Shown here: positions 1-9,007 of the stretch, piece by piece
Layout of the letters: each line of letters starts with the position of its first letter
How positions within the stretch are numbered: position 1 is the stretch's first letter
DNA from: Actinophytocola oryzae
GTDB taxonomy: Bacteria; Actinomycetota; Actinomycetes; Mycobacteriales; Pseudonocardiaceae
Length of the DNA stretch: 64,000 nucleotides
Assembly: GCF_004364325.1 (NCBI RefSeq)
Contig: NZ_SOCP01000019.1
Location: forward strand, 155,521 to 219,520
Reading direction: 5' to 3'
Notes under the pieces: generated by a model
The model's input: only the letters and a program-made list of their open reading frames with translations
The model's database searches: none
What the model was told of the DNA's origin: nothing
Program-made: the position numbers and the translations under genes

Positions 1-212
1 GTCATGGACGGGGGCTGGACGACCTCCTTGGCCGCGAGCTCACCCGGGGTGAGCGGGCCACACTTGTAAAGGCAGAACAGTGCTGAGAGCTGGGTGAGCG
101 TGATCGAGGAGCTGGTCCGTTGGGCCCGGAGCCTGCGGTTGAGCCGCACCGTGGCCAGCCGCAACCGGCTGGTCAGGGAGCTCTGGGCTACGTCGTGCTC
201 CACGTTCGACAC
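1..212 (-). CDS. MarR-family transcriptional regulator, N-terminal part
   Basis: About 70 N-terminal residues are present before the frame runs off the left edge. The start chosen is the GTG at 212; an ATG two bases upstream is in another frame. The segments TLTQLSALF and LTRGELAAKE followed by VVQPPSM fit the second and third helices plus recognition helix of MarR winged-helix repressors (seen pattern; family assignment is inference). It lies 35 bp downstream of the purine permease on the same strand, so the two may be co-transcribed. A MarR gene also sits near DUF2530 and DUF3027 in mycobacteria (Rv0880, from memory). The effector and the wing domain cannot be judged from this piece. Confidence 0.75.
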   Translation of the reverse strand, partial: MSNVEHDVAQSSLTSRLRLATVRLNRRLRAQRTSSSITLTQLSALFCLYKCGPLTPGELAAKEVVQPPSM

Positions 213-247
213 ATTGTTAGCGTACCTCACGAGTTGAGCACCGTCAC

Positions 248-1699
248 TCAACTCTGGCCAAGTGCTGCCCGAATTGGGCCGATTGCGAAGTAGACCGCGA
301 AGGCCACCGCGACCACCCACATCAGCGGGTGGATGCCGCGCGCCTTGCCGGTTGCCGTACGCAGCAACACATAGCTGACGAACCCGGCCCCGATGCCGTT
401 GGCGATCGAGTATGTGAACGGCATCACGACGATGGTCAGGAACGCGGGCAGCGCGATCGAGAAGTCGCTGAAGTCGATCTCCCTGATCTGCGCCATCATC
501 AGCACCCCGACGATCACCAGCGCCGGTGCCGCCGCCTCGACCGGCACCGAGTTGTACAGCGGCGTGAAGAACATCGCGGCGATGAACAGCAGGCCGGTGA
601 CGATGTTCGCGAGCCCCGTCCGCGCGCCCTCGGCGATGCCGGACGCGGACTCGATGAAGACCGTGTTGGAGCTGGAACTCGCGGCGCCGCCGGCAACTGC
701 CCCGAGCCCGTCGACGAACAGCGCCTTGCCGGTGTTGGGCAGCCTGCCCTCCTCGTCGAGCAGGTTGGCCTCCTTGCCGAGGCCGGTCATGGTGCCGATG
801 GTGTCGAAGAAGTCGGTGAGCACGAGCGTGAACACGATCAGGACGGCGGTCAGGATCGGGACCTGGACCCAGGCGTCGAAGTTCACGTTGCCGATGAGGC
901 TGAGGTTGGGCGTGTCGACGACCTTGTCCGGGAGTGCCGGGTAGCCGAGGTTCCAGCCCTTGGGGTTGGTGCCCATGGACGGCCCGGCGTCCACAATGGC
1001 CTCGAGGATGATCGCGAAGATCGTGGTCGCGACCACGCCGATGAGGATGGCGCCCTTGACGCGCTTGGCGACGAGGATCCCGGTGAGGATGAGCCCGACG
1101 ACGAACGTGAGCGTCGGCCAGGACGCGATCGAGCCGTTGATCCCGAGTCCGACGGGGACCGTCGTGTCCGCCGCGTCCGGGAGCCTGCGGACGAAGCCCG
1201 CGTCGACGAGTCCGATGAGCGTGATGAACAGGCCGATCCCGACGGCGATCGCGGCCTTGAGGTTGGCGGGCACCGCGTTGAACACGGCGGTCCGCACCCC
1301 GGTGACGACGAGGATGAGCACGACGACGCCGTTGACGAGGACGAGCCCCATGGCCGCGGGCCACGACATCTGCGGCACGATGCTGACGGCCACGAACGCG
1401 TTGATCCCGAGGCCCGTGGCCATCGCGAAGGGGAAGTTGGCGACGAGTCCGAACAGGATCGTCATCACGCCGGCCACCAGCGCCGTGACGGCCGCCACCT
1501 GGTCGGTGGGCAGCCAGTCGCCGAACTTGTCCTGGTGCGCCGGGTCGTCCGCGAAGCTCCCGATGATGAGCGGGTTCAGCACGACGATGTAGGCCATCGT
1601 CACGAAGGTGACCAGCCCGCCGCGTACCTCGCGGCCAACGGTGGAGTCCCTCTCCGAGATCCGGAAGAACCGGTCGAGGGCAGCTGTCCTTGTCGCCAT
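248..1699 (-). CDS. NCS2/AzgA-type purine (hypoxanthine/guanine) permease
   Basis: A 483-residue polytopic membrane protein with about a dozen hydrophobic segments. The N-terminal block TFVTMAYIVVLNP, the GLGINAFVAV block, the TDFFDTIGTMTGLG segment and the serine-rich SSSSNTVFIESASGIAEG loop are the signature blocks of the AzgA branch of nucleobase:cation symporters, which import hypoxanthine and guanine (family knowledge). I chose the ATG at 1699 (MATRTAALDRFF), since this is where family similarity begins; the open frame extends 23 codons further but overlaps the divergent DUF2530 gene. The two starts are only 20 bp apart, so at least one transcript must be leaderless or nearly so. No purine riboswitch is possible in that space. 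Confidence 0.9.
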   Translation of the reverse strand: MATRTAALDRFFRISERDSTVGREVRGGLVTFVTMAYIVVLNPLIIGSFADDPAHQDKFGDWLPTDQVAAVTALVAGVMTILFGLVANFPFAMATGLGINAFVAVSIVPQMSWPAAMGLVLVNGVVVLILVVTGVRTAVFNAVPANLKAAIAVGIGLFITLIGLVDAGFVRRLPDAADTTVPVGLGINGSIASWPTLTFVVGLILTGILVAKRVKGAILIGVVATTIFAIILEAIVDAGPSMGTNPKGWNLGYPALPDKVVDTPNLSLIGNVNFDAWVQVPILTAVLIVFTLVLTDFFDTIGTMTGLGKEANLLDEEGRLPNTGKALFVDGLGAVAGGAASSSSNTVFIESASGIAEGARTGLANIVTGLLFIAAMFFTPLYNSVPVEAAAPALVIVGVLMMAQIREIDFSDFSIALPAFLTIVVMPFTYSIANGIGAGFVSYVLLRTATGKARGIHPLMWVVAVAFAVYFAIGPIRAALGQS

Positions 1700-1719
1700 G
1701 GCCCGGTAGCCTCGCGCAT

Positions 1720-2007
1720 GTGTCCGACCCAGGGAAACCCGACGCGCGAATCGAAACACAGAAGTCACCTCCTCCGCTGCCCGAGCGCCTGCTGGCGTTG
1801 TCGCCCCTCGTCTACGTGGGCACGGGGCTGTGGCTCCTGGCGCTGTGCGTGCTGGCGGTGGGCCGGTACGGGTTCGACGCGTTCCCGCCGATCTGGCTGT
1901 GGACGGCCGCGGCGGGCACGGGCCTCGGCATGATCGGCCTTCCCATCATGGCCTGGCAGCGTCGCGCGTCCCGCCGGGGCGCGCGAGGGGCGCAGCGCAA
2001 CCTCTGA
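1720..2007 (+). CDS. DUF2530 small membrane protein
   Basis: Encodes 95 residues from the GTG at 1720. A short charged, proline-rich N-terminus is followed by PLPERLLALSP and two transmembrane segments (about residues 28-50 and 57-77) and a basic, arginine-rich tail. This is the length and layout of the actinobacterial DUF2530 family, of unknown function, which I recall being next to purine permeases and MarR/DUF3027 genes. It is divergent from the permease. The open frame can be extended ten codons to an ATG at 1690, but that would run into the permease start codon. Confidence 0.8.
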   Translation: MSDPGKPDARIETQKSPPPLPERLLALSPLVYVGTGLWLLALCVLAVGRYGFDAFPPIWLWTAAAGTGLGMIGLPIMAWQRRASRRGARGAQRNL

Positions 2008-2013
2008 CCGTCC

Positions 2014-2485
2014 TCAGGGAACGCGCAGGTGCTCCCGCGCCCAGGCCTCGAAGCTGGTGAGCGGGATGCCGAGGTCCCTCGCGTACCGCGGGCGGCCGGG
2101 CTGACCCACCGCGTTCAGCCATTCGTGTGAGGCACCCATCGGCGGCATCCCGGCGGCGACGGCCTCCGCCAAGGTCATGTCCGGTGCGGACAGCTCCGTG
2201 CCCAGGACGCGGGAGAGGACCTCGGCGATCTCGGCCATCGACAGGTAGTCGCTCGCCAGCTCCAGCTCGACCCGGTCGAACCGCTCCGGCGCGTCGATGG
2301 CCGCGGCTGCTGCCCTGCCGATGTCCTCGACGGCGACCAGCGACAGCCGGGTCCGTGGTTTCAGGAGGCTCACCAGGCCGCCCTCGATGCCGCGCGGGAA
2401 CAGGAAGGCCATGGACGGCAGGAAGTTCTCCATGAAGAAGCCCGGCTTGAGCAGCGTCCAGGACGGGCGCGGAGTGTGTGGACAT
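2014..2485 (-). pseudogene. NmrA-like NAD(P)-binding protein, internally deleted
   Basis: The reverse strand carries the C-terminal half of an NmrA/SDR-like protein: the typical WTLLKPGFFMENF block, then VAVEDIGRAAAAAI, ELASDYLSMAEIAEVL and a C-terminal FEAWAREH. The Rossmann nucleotide-binding half is missing. An apparently original start survives: ATG at 2485 behind a good GGAG ribosome site, but after about a dozen codons it joins the C-terminal half in the wrong frame, and the correct frame has an upstream TAG. An in-frame ATG at 2433 could give a 139-residue fragment that lacks the cofactor site. I read this as a deletion plus frameshift of a TetR-controlled oxidoreductase whose control region remained intact. 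Confidence 0.75.
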
Positions 2486-2499
2486 GGTGCTCCTCGGGA

Positions 2500-2558
2500 C
2501 TAAGTGGCGGGGCCCGCCGTTTCCGCTCCGGTACGATACGGCGGGGTCCGCCACTTAG
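2500..2558. promoter_or_regulatory. Divergent operator region for the TetR gene
   Basis: Two 21-bp arms, 2500-2520 and 2538-2558, are inverted copies of each other at 19 of 21 positions, with perfect outer 11-bp arms (CTAAGTGGCGG / CCGCCACTTAG). Each arm also has its own internal dyad (GGCGG-N3-CCGCC type). This looks like two TetR operator sites flanking the divergent promoters of the regulator (right) and the damaged NmrA gene (left). Binding by the adjacent TetR protein is inference. Confidence 0.7.
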
Positions 2559-2574
2559 CAAACCTGGAGGTGCG

Positions 2575-3159
2575 ATGCCCGAGCACCAGCGTGCGGACGC
2601 GCGTCGCAACTACGCGCGCCTCCTCGCCGTGGCCGAGGAGGAGGTCGCCGCCCACGGCGCGGGTGCGTCGCTGGAACAGATCGCCCGCACTGCCGGGGTC
2701 GGTTCCGCGACCGTGCGCAGGCACTTCCCCACTCGCCGCGCGCTGCTGACGGCGGTCTCCGGCTCACGGATCGAGGCACTGAGCGCCCGAGCCCACGAGC
2801 TGACCGGCAGCGGCGACAGTCGAGACGCGTTGCTGGAGTGGCTTGGCGAGGTCGTCACCTACTGCGTCACGGCGAGGGGACTGGCCGCCGCGCTTGCCCT
2901 CGACGGCGCGGAGCCGGACCCGGTGCACGAGAACTCGTGCTCGGCGGCACTGGAGGAGGCCGGGGAGCCGCTGCTGCGGCGCGCCGCGGCGGACGGTGCG
3001 GTGGCGGACGGTGTCACCGTCGCGGACCTGATCACGCTGGCCGTCGGCATCGTGCTGGCCACCGAACACCACCCCGATCCGGGTGCGAGGGCGCAACGGC
3101 TGTTCGGACTGGCCGTGGCGGGACTCAGCCCCCGGTCCTTGTCCACTCAGGACACGTAG
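2575..3159 (+). CDS. TetR/AcrR-family transcriptional regulator
   Basis: Encodes 194 residues, typical length for TetR repressors. The start is the ATG at 2575, seven bases after a GGAGG. The N-terminal DNA-binding domain is clear: DARRNYARLLAVAEE, then ASLEQIARTAGVGSATVRRHF, the helix-turn-helix with the usual glycine-containing turn, and R-RALLTAV. The C-terminal ligand domain is alpha-helical and rich in alanine, with the LITLAVGIVLA segment near its end. The gene faces the NmrA remnant across a long palindrome, the classical autoregulated arrangement. Its 3' end overlaps the converging ATPase gene by 13 bp. With its partner gene broken, the regulator may now control only itself or distant targets. 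Confidence 0.9.
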   Translation: MPEHQRADARRNYARLLAVAEEEVAAHGAGASLEQIARTAGVGSATVRRHFPTRRALLTAVSGSRIEALSARAHELTGSGDSRDALLEWLGEVVTYCVTARGLAAALALDGAEPDPVHENSCSAALEEAGEPLLRRAAADGAVADGVTVADLITLAVGIVLATEHHPDPGARAQRLFGLAVAGLSPRSLSTQDT

Positions 3160-5936
3160 TTGTCCGGGTCGTCGAGCAGGGCGGCCAGCAGGTGGCGGTC
3201 CTCCCAGCGGCCGGTCGCCCAGGCGAGGGCGCGCGCGAGCCCTTCCGTCGAGTCCTCGCAGTGGATGACGTCACCGTCGACCCACCACGGGACGTTGCGG
3301 TCGACGACCGTGAGCCGCTCGTGGACGATCGGGCCGCCCTGCGGCACCGGGAGGTCCGCGAGGTCGCACACGTCGACGACCGCGCCGAGGTCGGCCCACC
3401 CCACCGGTTCGCCGGTGCTTTCCGGCGTCGGCGGGGCCGCCTCGGACGCGAGCGGGATGTCGAGCAGCTCGGCGAGCAGCACGGCGAGGTCGAAGTCGAC
3501 CGCGACGTACCCGTCGGTCACGGGGGCGAGCCACGGCGCGTCGAGCACCGCGGCGTTGTCGGTGACCTCGCCGTCGGCGGTACGCACCTCCGGCGGGGGG
3601 TCCACGTCGGCCGGGTCGACGACGTGGTCGCGGACCGCTTCCGCCAGCACGGTGTACGCGCGGTGCGTGATGCCACGCGAGACGGTGCGTGCCGGGTCCG
3701 CCAGCCGGTCGAGCAGGTCGATGGCGTCCTCCGTGGACTCGACGGCCAGCTCGGCGCGAACGCCGAGCAGCGCCTGGTGTTCCGGTTCGAGGTCGGTCGG
3801 TGCCACGTCGTACAGGCCGGCCAGCTCGTCGGCGTCGTGGAGGCGCCAGTAGGACGGCGGCTCGCCGGCCAGCAGGGCGTGGTGGGCGATCCACCAGGCG
3901 GTGTAGCCGGTGCGCATGACGCGCCAGGTGTCGGGTTCGCTCGCCAGCAGGCGGATCGCGGCAGGCCAGGCGTCGTCGGCGACGAGGTCGAGGTCGCGGA
4001 CCGCCTCGAGCCGGACGGGTGGTTCCGGCTGGTCGTCCCACCAGTCGGCCTCGTCGGCGAGGTCGTGGTCGGGCCCGGTGGGTGCCTCGTCGACGACGAT
4101 GGTGAACCCGCCGAGCACGCCGACCGCGGCGAGCACGTGTGGCGGCCACTGCTCGGCGACGGCGTCACCGAGGACGCCCAGCGGGGACTCCTTGTCGAGC
4201 ACGGCGAGGAAGCGTGAGCCGGGCAGCGCCAGCTCGTCGGCGCGACGCCAGTCGCCGTCGACGGCACGCAGGGCGAGCGCACCGAGCCAGGGCTCCTCCC
4301 CCGGCCGGACCCCTGCCTCGGAAACCAGCCGTAGCACGGTGTTCGCGAGTCCTTCGGTGTCCAAACCGGACTCGGCGTCCTCGATGCTGTGCTCGACGTG
4401 AGCCGCCATGGAGGCGAGCAGCTCCGCAGGCCCCGCGTGTTGCGCGCCGAGACGTTCGAGCAGGGGGTGTACGGCGTCGGGGTGGACGACGTTCACACCG
4501 TCCATACTGGACAGATCGAGGTCGGAGACGAGGGTGCCGCGCGGACCGGGGACGGTGCGCCCGTCGATGAGCGGGACAGGCAGGCCGCCGAGGTCGTCGA
4601 GCGCGGACGGGTCGTTGTCGGCGATCCTGGCGAGCGCCTCGTACAACCGCCGCCACTCCTCTGGAGGGCGGGTGATCCCGGTGAGCTGGTCGACCACGTC
4701 GGAAAGCCGGAGCCGGACCACGTCGACCGCGGCGAGCGCGGCGGCGTCCTCGACGAGCTGCGCCTTCACCAGCCCGGGGAGGTACTCGGCGACGGAGTCG
4801 GCAAGCTCCTTGCTGGGGACGGGAAGCAGCCGCGCCTCTGCCGGAGACAGAAGCCTGCCGTCACGGGCGGGGGCGAGCCAGCGGGCGGTACGCAGCTCGG
4901 CGACGATGGCCTGGCGGAGGCGTTCGTCGATCTCGGAGAGCGGGAACCCGGGCAGCGGCACGATCCTGGGCCGCGAAAGCGGGTCGAGGGCATCGAGGAG
5001 CCGAGGGTAGGCGCGGGCCGCGGCGGCGAGGACGTGGTCGGTGGCGGGTCCTGGCCGGACGTGGCGGCGGGACGGCTCGACCGGCAGCGTGGCGATGAGC
5101 CTGGCGGGGAGGGAGAGCCGCTCGTCGGTCGGCGTCGGCGCGTGGAGGACGTCGGTGTCGTGGGGCAGGGGTTCGCCGTGCTCGTCGACAGCGAGGGCCC
5201 AGCAGACCGTCCACTGTGGCCTGGCCTCGGCGCCGAGACCGACGTCGTGCGGCAGGTCGCCGTCGTCGCGGACGATGACCCAGTGGGTGGGGCCGGTGGG
5301 CGTGTGGATGGTGTTGCCGTCGCGCCACCAGGTCTGGGCGCCGATCTCGACGCGGTGGAGGCCGTCGAGGGCGAGCATGATGTCGACGACCTGGCCGGCG
5401 AACTCGTCGAGGAGCCCGTCGACGCCGTCCCGGAGGGGGAGGCGGACCTCGGTGGTGAAGCCGTCGGGCGGTGTCTCGTCGGTGGGCCAGACGAGACGGA
5501 GGACGGGGACGCGGTCGGTGACCCCGGCCTCGTCGCGAGTGCGCGCGATGTCGAAGCCGACGCCGCCGGTGGTGGAGACGATGCGGGGGGCGTCGGAAAC
5601 CGTCAGAACGGCGGCGAACCCGACGCCGAAGCGTCCGACGCCCTGTTGCTTGGCGGAGGCGCGCAGGGAGGCGAGCGACTCGACCCCTTGGCGGGTGAGT
5701 GGTTCGCCGGTGTTGGCGACCCTCAGTTCGTTGTCCACAATGGACACACGGAGGGAGCCGTCGCCCCCGGCCGCGTCGGAGGCGTTCTGGGCCAGCTCGA
5801 TGAAGAGGCGGTCCCGGTACCCGCCGAGGACGAGGTCTTCCTCCGCGTTGACGTCCTCCCGGAGCCGGGTGGGTGAGGAACGCCAGGAGATGAGGACCGA
5901 CTCCCGAAGGGCGGCCGTGCCGAACGGGTCGTTCAC
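3147..5936 (-). CDS. Sacsin/Hsp90-type (GHKL) ATP-binding protein
   Basis: A 929-residue protein whose first ~200 residues form a GHKL ATPase module: N box ELAQNASDAAG (about residue 48), a VANTGEPLT segment in the position of the G1 box, and the lid GRFGVGFAAVL (about residue 100). This matches the sacsin/Hsp90-like N-terminal domain; the remaining ~700 residues are acidic, have no motif I recognise and end LLAALLDDPDNYVS. Start is the GTG at 5936; it overlaps the stop of the DUF3027 gene as GTGA, so the two are translationally coupled. Actinobacterial members of this family are uncharacterised; a chaperone-like role is inference from the ATPase fold. Confidence 0.8.
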   Translation of the reverse strand: MNDPFGTAALRESVLISWRSSPTRLREDVNAEEDLVLGGYRDRLFIELAQNASDAAGGDGSLRVSIVDNELRVANTGEPLTRQGVESLASLRASAKQQGVGRFGVGFAAVLTVSDAPRIVSTTGGVGFDIARTRDEAGVTDRVPVLRLVWPTDETPPDGFTTEVRLPLRDGVDGLLDEFAGQVVDIMLALDGLHRVEIGAQTWWRDGNTIHTPTGPTHWVIVRDDGDLPHDVGLGAEARPQWTVCWALAVDEHGEPLPHDTDVLHAPTPTDERLSLPARLIATLPVEPSRRHVRPGPATDHVLAAAARAYPRLLDALDPLSRPRIVPLPGFPLSEIDERLRQAIVAELRTARWLAPARDGRLLSPAEARLLPVPSKELADSVAEYLPGLVKAQLVEDAAALAAVDVVRLRLSDVVDQLTGITRPPEEWRRLYEALARIADNDPSALDDLGGLPVPLIDGRTVPGPRGTLVSDLDLSSMDGVNVVHPDAVHPLLERLGAQHAGPAELLASMAAHVEHSIEDAESGLDTEGLANTVLRLVSEAGVRPGEEPWLGALALRAVDGDWRRADELALPGSRFLAVLDKESPLGVLGDAVAEQWPPHVLAAVGVLGGFTIVVDEAPTGPDHDLADEADWWDDQPEPPVRLEAVRDLDLVADDAWPAAIRLLASEPDTWRVMRTGYTAWWIAHHALLAGEPPSYWRLHDADELAGLYDVAPTDLEPEHQALLGVRAELAVESTEDAIDLLDRLADPARTVSRGITHRAYTVLAEAVRDHVVDPADVDPPPEVRTADGEVTDNAAVLDAPWLAPVTDGYVAVDFDLAVLLAELLDIPLASEAAPPTPESTGEPVGWADLGAVVDVCDLADLPVPQGGPIVHERLTVVDRNVPWWVDGDVIHCEDSTEGLARALAWATGRWEDRHLLAALLDDPDNYVS

Positions 5937-8068
5937 CCGCGCGACTCCTGCTCGTCCGACGGACCGTTCACGGCCGGCGGTTCGTCCGAGGTGGGCTTGG
6001 TGTCCGGGGTGGACAGGATTTCGGGGGCCGAGAGGATCTCCGGGATCGTGGGCACGGCCGGGATGGTCTCCGGATCAGGCTGGGTGGGCGTCGCCTGCTC
6101 GGCTGCCTGCGACTCGGCGGGTCCGGACTCCGTTTCCGCGGTGGTCTCGGGGCTCGAGTCGGCGGGTGCTTCCTGGTCCGCCGACACCGGTGATGCCGAC
6201 TCGGCTTCCTCGACGGTCGGGGAGGACGCCTGTGCCGCATCGGCCTCGGCCGGCGCAGTGGGTTCGACCGGTGAGACGGGCTCTGTGATCGAGTCGGTAG
6301 AGCCAGGGGTCGAGTCTGTGGCCGCCTCTTCCGGCCTCAACGGTTCCGCCGCCGAAACCTCCGGCGCGAGGGCCGATGCGGACGTCGCCTGCTCGACTGA
6401 CTCGGCCTCCGCCGCGGGCTCGACCGACGAAACGGGCTCCGCAGTCGAGTCGGCAGGTGCTTCCTCGGGGCGCAGAGGCTCCGAATCCGGCGCCACCTCC
6501 GAAACCAGAGTCTGGTCCTCCGACCCGCGCAGCCGCTCCGACTCGCCTTCCTCCACCAGCGAAGCGGACACCCCTGTCGCGTCGGCCTCGGCCTCGGCAG
6601 GCCTGGCCTCCGGGCCTGATGCCTCTTCCCCAGCAGACTCGCCGACGACAACGGGCCCGCCCACGGCAGGAGACTCGCTCTCCGCAACAGACTCGGCAAC
6701 CGCAACGGACTCGCCGTCCACAGCAGGGCTGCCAACCGCAGGAGACTCACCCGCCCCAGCGGGCTCGCCCACCGCGGCAGAACTGGCCTGCGCAGAAGAC
6801 TCATCCAAGGCAGGAGACCCAGTCACCGCAGGACCGACCTCCGCAGGAGCCTCGTCCGTCACGGAAGAACCGGCCACCACAGCAGACGTGCCTATTACGG
6901 GAGGCTCACCCTCCGCAACAGGCTCGGCCTCCGCCGCACGCTCGCCCACCGCATGAGACTCACCCACCGCAGGGGGCGCGACCTCCACAACGGGCTCGGC
7001 CTCTACAGCCGATCCAGCCAGCACAACCGACTCGTCCTCAACAACGGACTCAGCCGGCGCAGCGGACTCTGTGGCCGAGTCTGCGGATGGCTCCTCCTGC
7101 CTCATTGGCTCCGAATCCGGCTCCACCGCCGAAACCAGGCTCTGGGCCTCCGGCGCGAGGATCAGTTCCGGCTCGGCTTCCTCGGCCGCCGGCTCGGACT
7201 CCGCTGCCACATCGGCCCCGACCGCCGCGTCCGGCTCCGAGTCGACGGGTGGCTCCGGCTGCGCCGTGTCCAGCTCCGCCGAAACCAGCGAAGCAGGTGC
7301 CGACGCAGGCTCGTCCGCGGTGAAGGGCTCCACGTCCAGTTGGGCGTCGTCGTAGATGAGGTCTGCTACCAGGACCGGGGAGACCTGTTCCACCTCTGCC
7401 TCGGAGTGGGCGCCGCAGCCGTACTCGGCGTGGACCACGTGGGCGTCCGCCGGGGACAGTTCGTTGCCGCAGGTGCCGAAGGCTGCGCGGAGCGACCCTG
7501 CCAGCGGCAGGTAGAAGCCGCAGGTGCCGCAGTGGGCCGGGGCGCCTCTCGCCATGTCGGAAGCCGGGCCGAACTCGCTCGAGTACCAGCGGTCCGCGGC
7601 CTCCAGCCGGGCGGGGCGGGACATCACTCGCGTCCTGCCGAGGCCCACCTCCACCGCCACGTCCTCGACCGCCGGATCGTCCGACGCCGCGTAGGCGGGC
7701 ACCAGGCGGGGGTCGTCGGGCGCGGTGGGGAGCAGGTCGCCGACGCCAAGGTCGCCGGCCTGCACGCGTTCCTGCCACGGGATCCAGTCCGGGGCCACCA
7801 GTGCCGACGAACCAGGCAGGAGGACTACCTCGCTCACCGTGATGTCCGTGGTGGGGCCGGCAGAGGTGATGGTCACCGCCCAGCGCCAGCCCCGGTAGCC
7901 GGCCTTGTCGGCCTCGAACAGGTGAGTTACCGCCGCCTCGTCCTCTATGTGGTACGCGACGTACTCGCCCACGCGCTCCTCGCCCGCCTCGTCCTGCGCG
8001 GCGGCACGCGCCAGGTCGACCTCCGTCACAAGGGCGGGGTCGGTCAGGTCAGACTGCTGCACGTTCAT
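5933..8068 (-). CDS. DUF3027 protein with long low-complexity C-terminal tail
   Basis: From the ATG at 8068 the protein is 711 residues. Residues 1-~245 form the DUF3027 core found across actinobacteria (Rv0883c in M. tuberculosis, about 250 residues, from memory), including GWRWAVTI and a cysteine-rich stretch CGTCGFYLPL...FGTCGNE...GCGAH that looks like a metal-binding site. The remaining ~460 residues are an Ala/Glu/Ser/Pro/Val/Gly tail with loose repeats such as VGESPAVGSPAV, strongly acidic and predicted disordered. The frame is continuous and ends four bases into the next gene, so the tail is not an artefact of a missed stop. An upstream in-frame ATG (8119) would overlap the divergent lipoprotein promoter. 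Confidence 0.85.
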   Translation of the reverse strand: MNVQQSDLTDPALVTEVDLARAAAQDEAGEERVGEYVAYHIEDEAAVTHLFEADKAGYRGWRWAVTITSAGPTTDITVSEVVLLPGSSALVAPDWIPWQERVQAGDLGVGDLLPTAPDDPRLVPAYAASDDPAVEDVAVEVGLGRTRVMSRPARLEAADRWYSSEFGPASDMARGAPAHCGTCGFYLPLAGSLRAAFGTCGNELSPADAHVVHAEYGCGAHSEAEVEQVSPVLVADLIYDDAQLDVEPFTADEPASAPASLVSAELDTAQPEPPVDSEPDAAVGADVAAESEPAAEEAEPELILAPEAQSLVSAVEPDSEPMRQEEPSADSATESAAPAESVVEDESVVLAGSAVEAEPVVEVAPPAVGESHAVGERAAEAEPVAEGEPPVIGTSAVVAGSSVTDEAPAEVGPAVTGSPALDESSAQASSAAVGEPAGAGESPAVGSPAVDGESVAVAESVAESESPAVGGPVVVGESAGEEASGPEARPAEAEADATGVSASLVEEGESERLRGSEDQTLVSEVAPDSEPLRPEEAPADSTAEPVSSVEPAAEAESVEQATSASALAPEVSAAEPLRPEEAATDSTPGSTDSITEPVSPVEPTAPAEADAAQASSPTVEEAESASPVSADQEAPADSSPETTAETESGPAESQAAEQATPTQPDPETIPAVPTIPEILSAPEILSTPDTKPTSDEPPAVNGPSDEQESRG

Positions 8069-8130
8069 CACGCCCGATTGTGCCCCACCGGGCGCGCGGC
8101 CCGGCATGCGGTCGTGCAAGGCTGGGATTC

Positions 8131-8940
8131 GTGAGGGCTCCTCTCGTTGTCGCGATCATCCTTCTGCTGGCCGGTTGTTCCGCCGCCTCCACCGGCAACC
8201 CGCCAACCACCCGACCGTCCGGGACGCTCAAGGTCGACGTGCTGCGGTCGATTCCGCATGATCCCGAGGCCTTCACGCAGGGATTCGAGCTGGTCGACGG
8301 GGTGCTCTACGAGGGAACGGGCCTCGAGGGCAAGTCCAGCATCCGGACCGTCGACCCCGACACCGGCGCCGTCAGGAAGAAGGTCGACCTGCCCGCCGAC
8401 CTGTTCGGCGAGGGCATCACGGTCGCGGGCGACACGATCTGGCAGATCACGTGGCAGAACGGGATCGCCATCAAACGCGACCGGACGACGCTCGCCGAGA
8501 AGGGGCGGGTCGACTACGACGGCGAGGGTTGGGGCCTGTGCCACGACCCCGGCGCCGACCGGCTGATCATGAGCGACGGCTCGGACCACCTCACCTTCCG
8601 GGACGTCGACACGTTCCGCGCCGAGGGTGGCGTCGACGTCCGCGACGAGCACGGCGACCCCCTGTTGAACATCAACGAGCTGGAGTGCGTGCCTGATCAG
8701 GACGGCCACGTGTACGTACTGGCCAACGTCTGGCAGACCGACGAGATCGTCGGCATCGACCCCGCGAGCGGGCGCGTCACGACCACCATCGACCTGTCCG
8801 GCCTGCTGCCGGAGAAGGACCAGGCCGGCGCGGACGTCCTCAACGGGATCGCCCACATCCCGGGTACCGAGGAGTTCCTCGTCACCGGAAAGCTCTGGCC
8901 CAAGATGTTCCGAGTGAGGTTCGTCACGTCGGGCTCGTAG
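8131..8940 (+). CDS. Glutaminyl-peptide cyclotransferase, lipoprotein
   Basis: Encodes 269 residues from the GTG at 8131. The N-terminus VRAPLVVAIILLLAGC is a lipoprotein signal with lipobox LAGC, so the enzyme should be anchored outside the cytoplasmic membrane. The body has the five-bladed propeller signatures of plant/bacterial-type glutamine cyclotransferases: FTQGFELVDGVLYEGTG, ITWQNG, GEGWGLCHD, NINELEC and VWQTDEIVGIDP. The reaction is cyclisation of N-terminal glutamine to pyroglutamate with ammonia release. It is divergent from DUF3027 with 62 bp between starts. Confidence 0.9.
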   Translation: MRAPLVVAIILLLAGCSAASTGNPPTTRPSGTLKVDVLRSIPHDPEAFTQGFELVDGVLYEGTGLEGKSSIRTVDPDTGAVRKKVDLPADLFGEGITVAGDTIWQITWQNGIAIKRDRTTLAEKGRVDYDGEGWGLCHDPGADRLIMSDGSDHLTFRDVDTFRAEGGVDVRDEHGDPLLNINELECVPDQDGHVYVLANVWQTDEIVGIDPASGRVTTTIDLSGLLPEKDQAGADVLNGIAHIPGTEEFLVTGKLWPKMFRVRFVTSGS

Positions 8941-9007
8941 GCGGGCGGTCGAGATCCCCTTACCGAGTGAGCCGTACATCTCTCACAGGCCCATCACCTA
9001 GGGCAGG

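Noticed and set aside
329..1933. Long forward ORF opposite the purine permease
   Set aside because: Composition is Arg/Asp/His/Gly-rich nonsense typical of the opposite strand of a GC-rich gene; the permease on the reverse strand has clear family blocks.
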